64,000 bases of DNA from assembly GCF_031143425.1 (NCBI RefSeq), contig NC_090444.1, positions 1,533,684,782 to 1,533,748,781 on the forward strand, given 5' to 3'. The notes below the pieces were generated by a model that saw only the letters and a list, made by a program, of their open reading frames with translations, had not been told where the DNA came from and searched no databases. How positions within the stretch are numbered: the first letter of the stretch is position 1; every line of letters starts with the position of its first letter. A program made the translations under genes and the position numbers. Source of the stretch: Pleurodeles waltl (lineage: Eukaryota; Chordata; Amphibia; Caudata; Salamandridae). Below, piece by piece: positions 56,031 through 64,000 of this stretch.

Positions 56031-57503
56031 TGTCAACACCAGGACAGTGCGCGCTCTATTGGCGAATATAGAATGCAAAAACCCAGCACTCTCAAAACAA
56101 CGTAATTTATGCATTGTGCTGATATGTTGTTGTTTAACCTTTTGCATTGCAGAGTTCAATCCTGAAGACTTATTTTTAATGTGCTTACAAATGCGGTTCA
56201 TTTGCAATGTATTGCTGCAGGCTTTCAGAGTGTGTTAGGGTGTGGTCCCTTTCCAGGGCCTTCTAGAGACTTTCCCTGCAACATGCCTGGGTGTGGTTGT
56301 GGGCTGGGCCAAGACTCTATAAAAAGGAGCCAGCCCAGCTCCAAGTGCTCACTATTCAGAGGTCCCGTTGCAGAGCAGCAGCTACTTCCTGAGCTCCTGT
56401 CCCGGTGGCTTATTTGATCTTCCAGACATCTGACTTTCATTCTTCATTTGGAGATCCTTGTTCTGGGCGGTAAGATGGTGGTTGGGCTGGCCTCCCGACG
56501 CCATTATCAAGAACTCTCATGTTCTTGGGCTTAATTCTTTTATGATTTGACAGAGTACTTTGCGTGTGTGAAATATGCGCTTGAGTGTTTGTGACATTTG
56601 CAGGGTGACTTGCGAATCGGCAAGACGCGCGATTCGTTTCATGATAATTTAATCTTGTTAATTATTGCACGCTACCATTTCTTGACATTTACATGGTGGC
56701 TTAAGAATAGGCAAGACGCGCGATTCGTTTCATTGTACTTTGATCTTGTTATTTATTGTGAACTGTTATTTCTTGGCATTTACATCGTGGTTTATGAATC
56801 GGCAAGACGCACGATTCTCTCATCGAGTTTAATTCATGTTGTTTATTGTATGCCACTATTCTAAGATACTTATCATGTAATATTCGAGTTGACAAGTTAT
56901 GTGATTTGTTTTTCCTGAATCCATATTGTGTTATTCATGGTGCACAATCCTTTTAGGGTGTTTACTATATATATATATATATATATAAATCTACAATATG
57001 TGCAATTTGTGTTGAAACCATTTAAGAGTACACAGAAGATCAGAGTGTCTAGATGCAATATTGTATGGTTCTAGCATGCATTCTCAAAAAAGGATTTATA
57101 TGACTGGTTTAAAATTTAGTCAGAACGTTTTTCTGATTCTCATGTAAGGGAAAGTACTTGAATAAGAAAGCTTTCACTTAATCCATCTTGATTCCCTCAC
57201 AGGTATCCGGCCATCTTGAAACGTAGTCATTTTAAACTTAATTCTTAGATTGTTCATGTTTTCAGAATGACTATGCTTAGAATCATAGTCTAGTATTGAT
57301 TTCAGGAGATATAATTTTTCATATTGTGTGTTCTAACCTTTCTCTTACTACAGGTCTCCTTCCCAGCTGTTTCCCTTCCTAACCCCCTCTTCCCCTCTTG
57401 AACTCTCTTAGCCTCTGTGATTTATCTATCAGAGTCTTGGAGCTGTTCAGTGGTGGACGTGTTGGGAACGTGCGCAGACCCCGAGGATCTGGTGACTCTG
57501 ACA
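56031..57503 (+). repeat. Chromovirus 5' LTR (1473 bp)
   Basis: Starts TGTCAACACCAGGACAG, ends GTGACTCTGACA. It contains a TATA box at 56318, three copies of a roughly 91-bp direct repeat starting at 56592, 56684 and 56775 (each with GGCAAGACGC and a GATTC segment), and a short (TA)n at about 56966-56986. Confidence 0.93.
56318..56325 (+). promoter_or_regulatory. TATA box of the 5' LTR promoter
   Basis: CTATAAAAAGGAGCC lies in a G/C-rich setting about 290 bp into the LTR, with a plausible start site 25-30 bp on (near CTCACTATTCAG). The same sequence recurs at 62242-62249 in the 3' LTR. Confidence 0.75.
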
Positions 57504-57554
57504 GAATAGTGAGCCCACAAATTATTATCCTCCTGGTTTGTGTATGTTCTCAGC

Positions 57555-58553
57555 ATGGCCACGCTGGACGAGTTAGTCAAGGCTATCACCCAGCTCCAGG
57601 CAGAGGTGGCATCATCCAAAGAATTGACAACTAGCTCAGCTGAGAGAGTGAGTCAGTTGCAAGATAAGGTAGAGAAGAAGGAACAAAGTCCCACAGGTGT
57701 GTCCTGGCCAGGTACTTTTTCTCAGGCTTCTGGAAGTAATCCGACAAACATTTCCCTAAATGTTCCTTCTGCAATTCCTTTAGCTTCCCCAGAACATTTC
57801 TCAGGTGACCCTTTGAAAGCGCAATCTTTCCTGGTTCAAGTGGGACTACATTTCACCTTCAGACCACATACTTTCCCTGATGCCCAGTCGAAAGTATCCT
57901 TCTTGGTATCATATTTGGCTGGGAATGCAGCTACTTGGGCAATTCCTCTTGTGCGTAAAACTAGTCTGTTGTTGTAGAACTGGAGAAATTTTGTTCGTGA
58001 GTTTGAGAGAGTTTTTGATCGTAGAACTGTAACACAGTCAGCAGATCATGAATTATTAGATTTACGCCAAGGGAATCAAGACCTAGTGTCGTATTTAGCC
58101 AACTTTAACCGGCTGGTTGCCAAAACATCCTGGCCTGAAGAAAAACAAGCGGTCTGGTTTTTACAAAGGACTCAAAGAGGAACTAAAAGATATCTTAGCA
58201 CAAATCGACCCACAACCTACAGACTGTCAAGAACTAATAAACCTTGTCTTGAGGCTTGATCATCGTTTAGCAGAACGTAAAGGAACGCGGAATAAGATTG
58301 AAAAATATTCATGGTGTGTTCATGATAACAAAGATTCAAGAACTCCGAAAGAGAGAACGCCAGAACAGATGGAAATTGGAACCATCAGAAGACCTTAACC
58401 AAAGATGAAAAGGACCTACGCAGAAAAAATGGACAATGTCTTTATTGTGGGCGGAAGGGTCATTTTGCCAAAGATTGTCCAATCAAACCAAAGAACAAGC
58501 AAGGTCCAGTTCAGAAGGTAGCAGCCAATGCACCAATCGAGTTGGAAAACTAA
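57555..58553 (+). pseudogene. Chromovirus gag
   Basis: Capsid/nucleocapsid precursor that packages element RNA in cytoplasmic particles. ATG at 57555 opens MATLDELVKAITQL with a heptad-like helix. The capsid core follows (PEHFSGDPLKAQSFLVQ, FPDAQSKVSFLVSYLAGNAATWA), which is typical of chromovirus gag. A TAG at 57975-57977 interrupts it. Reading resumes in frame, shifts by one base near 58150 (WF...YKGLKEELKD), and shifts back near 58392. The CCHC zinc knuckle CLYCGRKGHFAKDC (58437-58480) lies back in the starting frame and ends at TAA 58551. Three lesions make it non-functional. Confidence 0.9.
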
Positions 58554-61500
58554 AACACCCAAGATGCAGAGAAGGGTTGCTCTTGGGTGTCACCGTGGAC
58601 CCTTCACAATCTAGACATCTTAAACTAGAAATAAGAGTTCAGGTCAAGAAAAACATCTATTTCAAAAAGGCTCTAGTCGATTCTGGGGCTACTGGGAACT
58701 TTGTTGATGTCCAATTGTTTCGTGCATGGGGATCCCATGTATTGAAAAGAAGACCCCAGAAAAACCATCCAGGCAGTCGATTGAAAACTCTTGACTGGAG
58801 GTCCTGTAACTCTTCAGACTATCCCCTTGTCGATGATTTGTGAGGATAAGAATCAAAGAAAGAAACATAAAGAGAAAATCATTCTTGACATGATTCATGC
58901 TCCCCAATATGGGATTATCCTCAGCTTGCCATGGTTAACTCATCACAATCTAGAGATCAATTGGGTAGAACGAAAAATCGTGTTCTCATCTGCGCTATGT
59001 AACGAACAATGTCTCCAAAAGATTCAAGTACCAAAAGTTTGTAACTCTTACATAGCTACTGCCGCGGAGAAAGAAATTCAGCTGCCCAAACAATATTCAT
59101 CTTACAAAGATGTATTTGATGAGAAAGGAGCAGAGACTCTACCTCCTCATAGATCTTATGACTGTCAAATTGATCTAGCCCTAGGTGCGATACTTCCCAG
59201 CTGTCGTGTAAATGCCCTGTCAGAACATGAAAATCAACATTTATGAAAATACCTAGATCAATTTTTGGAGAATGGCTTCATTCGCCCCTCTAAGTCTCCT
59301 GCAGCTTCGCCTTTGTTTTTTTTTTCCAAAAGCTAATGGAGAACTTCGAACTTGCATCGACTATAGGGGTTTGAACAAAGTCACCATCAAGAATAAATAT
59401 CCTTTACCCCTAATTCCGGTATTATTGGAACAAGTAAAGAGAGCAAAAATCGACACGAAGCTTGACCTTCGAGGTGCTTATCATTTGGTCAGAATGAGAT
59501 ACGGTGACGAATTGAAAACAGCGTTCAAGACAAGATATGGCCTTTTTGAATACACCGTCATGCCTTTTGGTCTGTGTAATGCTCCAGCAGCATTTCAATT
59601 TTTCTTGAATGACGTTCTTAGAGCGTACCTCAACATATTTTCCATAGTTTACATCGATGACATTTTGATCTACTCTGACAACGAAAACGAACATGTCCAA
59701 CATGTCAAGAAAATTCTTGCAGCCCTTTGAAAGCACCATTTATATTGCAAACTAACCAAGTGTGAGTTTCATGTTACCACAGTTGAGTTTTTAGGGGTTA
59801 TTCCTGCCCCTCAAGGTATGGTGATGACAGAAAAGAAAGTAAAAGCCGTATCTGATTGGCCCATCCCAAAGACTGTTCGTGATGTACAATGTTTCCTGGG
59901 GTTTGCAAATTTTTACCAGAGATTCATAAATCATTTCTCCCAGACAGTGGCTCCAATCACTAAGCTACTAAGAAAGAAAGAAAAGTTTGTATGGTCCCCT
60001 GAAGCTGATGAAGCCTTCTCGACTTTGAAGAAAGCTTTCTCCACTGCCCCAGTCTTGACTCATCCTGATGCGAATCGACCTTTCATAGTGGAAGCTGATG
60101 CTTCAGATGTAGCAATAGGAGCCGTCTTATCACAACGAAATAAAGACACGGGTCAACTTCATCCTGTAGCTTATATGTCTCAGAAGTTGAACGAAGCCGA
60201 ACAGAACTATGTCATTGCTGAAAAAGAGCTTCTGGCAATTTGTGACGCCTTTAAAGAATGGAGACATCATTTGTTGGGTGCCAAATACACTGTCACAGTA
60301 TATACTGATAATTGTAATCTTCTATTCATGAGTTCCGCCAGACTTTTGACCCCTCGGCAATCACGCTGGATGCTGTTTTTTACCGAATTTGATTTTGTAG
60401 TAACCTTCCACCTTGGTAAAGATAATCGCAAAGCCGAGGCCTTGTCCCTTCAAGAGTCTACCACGTTGCCTGCATTTCAAGCCTCCAGAGCTATCATTGC
60501 TCCTGACAAGGTTCTGTGTATCATAAAAACTGAAGATTTCTTTGAAGAAATTTGCAACTCTTTCACTGTTGAAAAATGGCAAACATGGGCCCAAGCAGAT
60601 CCAAAAACATCAATCAAGTAAGGACTACCCTTTCATGACGCTCGTTTGTTCGTACCCACTACCAAACTTCGCAAGATAGTGTTTCATTGGTTGCATGTTA
60701 TACCGACGGCAGGTCACCCAGGTACTCCTAAAACTCTTGATCTGATCCAACGCTATTTTTGGTGGCCTACCCTAACAAAAGATGTAAAAGCAATGGTAAA
60801 CAACTGCGAAGTTTGTGCTTGCAGTAAAACAAGTCATTCAAAACTAAAAGGGTTGTTACATCCACTTCCAACCCCAAGTCGTCCATGGGAGCACATTTCT
60901 TTAGACTTTATTACCAGTCTGCCAGTGGTTCAACAGCATTCAGTAATTCTGGTGGTAGTGGATAGTCTCACGAAATATGGACATTTCATTGCCTGTAAAA
61001 AATTGCCCACTTCTAGTGAACTGGCAACTATTTTACTGAACAGAGTGGTTCGTTATCATGGACTGCCAAAAGTTATCCTCTCCGATCGGGGGTCGCAATT
61101 TGCCTCCAATTTCTGGAAGACGTGGTGTAAAACACTCAAAGTGACATCTACGCTATCTACTAGTCACCATCCTCAAACAGATGGTCAAACGGAGAGACTA
61201 AATCAGACTTTGAAACAATACCTACATGCCTATGCTGAAAAGGCACTTCATTCTTGGACATCTATGCTCTGGTTAGCTGAGTTGGCTTACAATAACTAAT
61301 TCCACACTTCTATTGGCGGTACACCCTTTTTTGGTTTATTTGGCTATCATCCTGACACCCTGCCCATCACAATTCCTCAAGAAAGCTCTCTTACTCCAGC
61401 TGTCAGAAACCATTCAGCATTTGCATCAAACCCAGAAACTGATTCAACAGCATTTAGAAAAAGCCAAACAAAAATACAAAAGGCACTATGACAAGAAACA

Positions 61501-62029
61501 TTGTGAGGGACCGCAATATCAACCAGGTGACAAAGTGTGGCTTTCCACAAAATATATAGACTTCAAGAAGAAGCACATGTTTAATCCCAAATTTATAGGT
61601 CTTTACACAGTCCTTCAGCAAATCAATTCGGTAACCTATAAACTACAATTGCCCAGATCCTTACGGATTCATCCAGTGTTCCACACTTCCCTATTGAAAA
61701 GGGCAGTCCAAAAGGTCCACCCTCATCCAGCTCCTGTTCTAGTACAGGGAGAAGAAGAATATGAAGTTAAGAAAGTGTTGGATTCTAAACTACGAGGGCG
61801 TAATCTATGGTACTTAATCTCATGGAAAGGTTATGGTCCTGAAAGTAACTCATGGGTTTCCACATCTGATGTTCATGCTCCAGTACTTGTGAGACACTTT
61901 CATTGTCTTAATCCAGGCAAACCAGGGCCTAGAGCGCGTCTGGGAGAGGGGAGTACTGTCAACACCAGGACAGTGCGCGCTCTATTGGCGACTAGAATGC
62001 AAAAACCCAGCACTCTCAAAACAACGTAA
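58554..62029 (+). pseudogene. Chromovirus pol: protease, RT, RNase H, integrase, chromodomain
   Basis: Polyprotein in domain order: protease with ALVDSGATGNFVD (58673); RT with [11 protein letters not shown] (59347), [12 protein letters not shown] (59464), [13 protein letters not shown] and [10 protein letters not shown] (59650); RNase H with VEADASDVAIGAVLSQR (60090), AEKELLAICDAF and YTDNCNLLF; integrase zinc-binding part with H...H and CEVCACSK (60808); core D in SLDFITSLP, D in LSDRGSQFAS (61080) and E in TERLNQTLKQYL (61193); and chromodomain YEVKKVLDSK...LISWKGYGPESNSWV (61760-61860). Lesions: at least two frameshifts at 58725-58795, stop 59244, a frameshift in the T-run at 59313-59323, stops 59728, 60619 and 61297, and a frameshift near 61310-61340. 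The last open frame runs through the purine tract about 73 nt into the 3' LTR. Confidence 0.92.
61941..61953 (+). promoter_or_regulatory. Polypurine tract
   Basis: TGGGAGAGGGGAG lies 3 bp before the 3' LTR start. It primes plus-strand DNA synthesis in LTR elements. Here it is also inside the still-open chromodomain reading frame. Confidence 0.8.
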
Positions 62030-62980
62030 TATATGCATTGTGCTGATATGTTGTTGTTTAACCTTTTGCATTGCAGAGTTCAATCCTGAAGACTTATTTT
62101 TAATGTGCTTACAAATGCTGTTCATTTGCAATGTATTGCTGCAGGCTTTCAGAGTGTGTTAGGGTGTGGTCCCTTTCCAGGGCCTTCTAGAGACTTTCCC
62201 TGCAACATGCCTGGGGGTGGTTGTGGGCTGGGCCAAGACTCTATAAAAAGGAGCCAGCCCAGCTCCAAGTGCTCACTATTCAGAGGTCCCAGTGCAGAGC
62301 AACAGCTACTTCCTGAGCTCCTGTCCCGGTGGCCTATTTGATCTTCCAGACATCTGACTTTCATTCTTCATTTGGAGATCCTTGTTCTGGGCGGTAAGAC
62401 GGTGTTTGGGCTGGCCTCCTGACGCCGTTATCGAGAACTCTCATGTTCTTGGGCCTAATTCTTTTATGATTTGACAGAGTACTTTGCGCGTGTGAAATAT
62501 GCGCTTGAGTATTTGTGACATTTGCAGGGTGACTTGCGAATCGGCAAGACGCGCGATTCGTTTCATGATAATTTAATCTTGTTAATTATTGCACGCTACC
62601 ATTTCTTGACATTTACATGGTGCCTTAAGAATCGGCAAGACGCGCGAGTCATTTTATGGTGGTTTAATTTTGTTGTTCATTGCGCTACCATTTCTTGACA
62701 TTTACATGGTGGCTTAAGAATCTGCAAAAGATGCGCAATTTGTTTCATTGTACTTTGATCTTGTTATTCATTGTGAGCTGTTATTTCTTGGCATTTACAT
62801 TGTGGTTTATGAATTGGCAAGACGCACAATTCTCTCCTCGAGTTTAATTCATGTTTATTGTATGCCACTATTCTAAGATAATTATCATGTAATATTTGAG
62901 TTGACAAGTTATGTGATTTGTTTTTCCTGAATCCATATTGTGTTATTCATGGTGCACAATCCTTTTATGGTGTTTACTAC

Positions 62981-63016
<36 letters not shown>

Positions 63017-63501
63017 ATATATATATAGATATATATATACACAGAAGATCAGAGTGTCTAGATGCAATATTGTATGGTCCTAGTATGCATTCTCAAAAAA
63101 GGATTTATATGACTGGTTTAAAATTTAGTCAGAACGTTTTTCTGATTCTCATGTAAAGGAAAGTACTTGAATAAGAAAGCTTTCACTTAATCCATCTTGA
63201 TTCCCTTACAGGTATCCGGCCATCTTGAAACGTAGTCATTTTAAACTTAATTCTTAGATTGTTCATGTTTTCAGAATGACTATGCTTAGAATCATGGTCT
63301 AATATTGATTTCACGAGATATAATTTTCATAGTGTATGTTCAATTTTTTTTCTTACTGCAGGTCTCCTTCCCGGCTGTTTCCCTTCCTAATCCCCTCTTC
63401 CCCTCTTGAACTCTCTTAGCCTCTGTGATTTATCTATCAGAGTCTTGGAGCTGGACGTGTTGGGAACGTGCGCAGACCCTGAGGATCTGGTGACTCTGAC
63501 A
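61957..63501 (+). repeat. Chromovirus 3' LTR (1545 bp)
   Basis: Same ends as the 5' LTR. Differences visible by eye: four copies of the roughly 91-bp repeat (starting 62517, 62608, 62697 and 62790) against three; an (AT)n tract grown to about 55 bp at 62981-63039; loss of about 35 bp after that tract (5' copy 56988-57030); and loss of an 11-bp TTCAGTGGTGG near 63452. Scattered substitutions elsewhere. Confidence 0.93.
62981..63039. repeat. (AT)n microsatellite in the 3' LTR
   Basis: A nearly pure AT run with two interruptions. The 5' LTR has only about 20 bp at the same place. The long Tyr/Ile repeat frame over it is not a gene. Confidence 0.9.
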
Positions 63502-63506
63502 GGTCT

Positions 63507-64000
63507 GGTGTCACAGGACAGATGGCATTGACAGTCTGTAAGCTGCTGGAAGGCTGCCATATCTAGGCCATTGGCCCATGGGGCATTCCACAGTGACAAC
63601 AGTTGCCACTACCACCTGTGCTGTTGGGAGCAGTCAAATACTCAATGGCAGTCATGTGGCAATTGGACTGATGCACTTGAAATGAGGGACCAGTATAACT
63701 ACCTGCAGAATCACCTCTAACTTGCTTCAGGCCCTGACCTAAAGTACAACTCCTGTTAACTGGCTATGTCCATAGACTCATTTACCATCAGGCACTGTCA
63801 CATAGAAAATGATGTACACAGCAGAAAGTTCACACCCATACTGCCCAACCCTGGGTTCAACCCTGTGCTTGTGTCAAATGAGCTGTACTGTCACCATGCA
63901 GCACTCATGTATCATAGTGCAAGGAGGGCTGCATTGAGGGGGAGGACATAAGTGTTTAGTACGGCAAACACACCTCCACAGACAGGAGATGAAACTGAAC
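63507..64000. other. Right flank of the chromovirus
   Basis: Continues the sequence interrupted at 56025. No gene or terminus recognised before the window ends. Confidence 0.4.

Larger units (their letters stand above)
56026..63506 (+). mobile_element. Full-length Ty3/gypsy chromovirus with TSD GGTCT
   Basis: LTRs at 56031-57503 and 61957-63501 bracket gag (57555-58553) and pol (about 58554-62029). GGTCT at 56026-56030 and 63502-63506 is an exact 5-bp target duplication. Pol order is protease, RT, RNase H, integrase, chromodomain, which defines chromoviruses. A purine tract directly precedes the 3' LTR. No TGG-type primer site follows the 5' LTR (GAATAGTGAGCCC), so priming is unclear; self-priming is known in related sushi/Tf1-type elements. 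Gag and pol are both multiply broken. Confidence 0.95.
48392..64000. mobile_element. Left part of a Harbinger element, heavily interrupted
   Basis: Starts GGGCCAGACTTTTTCTTTTTGAC. A 19-bp-arm hairpin at 48404-48446 is closely similar to that at 47215 in the neighbouring MITE. A Myb-like gene lies at 48715-49203. DNA at 49204-49851, 51985-52368, 55726-56025 and 63507-64000 is what remains after removing three LTR insertions, and is read here as continuing host element. No right terminus is in the window, so its full extent, and whether all these pieces belong to it, are inference. Confidence 0.4.

Noticed and set aside
62938..63156. Frame with a long Tyr-Ile repeat
   Set aside because: Translation of the (AT)n microsatellite in the 3' LTR.
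1..64000. CRISPR array, tRNA, rRNA or bacterial operon features
   Set aside because: No direct-repeat and spacer pattern, no tRNA cloverleaf and no rRNA wording seen; the sequence is eukaryotic and transposon-dominated.

Overview
This window looks like intergenic or intronic DNA from a very large, transposon-packed animal genome, most likely a urodele amphibian (newt or salamander). The evidence is the element mix: DIRS-type tyrosine-recombinase retroelements, Ty3/gypsy elements including a chromovirus, about 2-3 kb LTRs, L2 and L1 LINEs, Penelope-like elements, and many PIF/Harbinger elements and MITEs with 3-bp target duplications. I recognise no host protein-coding exon, tRNA, rRNA or CRISPR array. 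The species-level guess is inference from family composition, not from a marker gene.

Layout. 1-13 kb: a truncated Harbinger-type end, two head-to-tail MITEs sharing TAA, a degenerate telomere-like minisatellite (3.4-4.3 kb), an internally deleted L2 LINE (5.2-6.3 kb, minus), a TTAA-flanked inverted-repeat element (7.1-8.2 kb) and an L2 reverse-transcriptase fragment (9.8-11.8 kb, minus). 14-18.5 kb: a decayed DIRS element interrupted by a 156-bp MITE, then an antisense LTR. 18.9-24.6 kb: a complete autonomous-type Harbinger transposon with a three-exon DDE transposase (plus) and a convergent Myb/SANT-like partner gene (minus). Its first intron carries two tandem arrays of 64-bp and 74-bp units. 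24.6-27 kb: a minus-strand gypsy relic with gag, protease and integrase but no visible reverse transcriptase. 28-29 kb: a DIRS recombinase tail. 32.6-43.4 kb: Penelope relics (GIY-YIG end at 37.5-38.0 kb; RT end at 42.3-43.4 kb), a hammerhead-like motif, L1 fragments and an old LTR split by an L2 tail. 43.4-64 kb: palindrome-rich Harbinger MITEs, then a Harbinger Myb-like gene whose downstream sequence is interrupted by two solo LTRs (one containing a MITE) and by a full-length chromovirus, each with exact target-site duplications.

How the parts fit. The Harbinger transposase and Myb-like protein form the known two-protein mobilisation system of that superfamily, and could have moved the many 3-bp-TSD MITEs here. 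The chromovirus (56031-63501) is structurally complete but its gag and pol carry many stops and frameshifts. The most unusual signal is a class of MITEs made almost wholly of consecutive near-perfect palindromes (52382-53083, 47200-48123, 43394-44272, 9096-9571). Next in interest are hammerhead-ribozyme-like cores recurring at several Penelope-type sites, the best at 32659-32720 on the minus strand.
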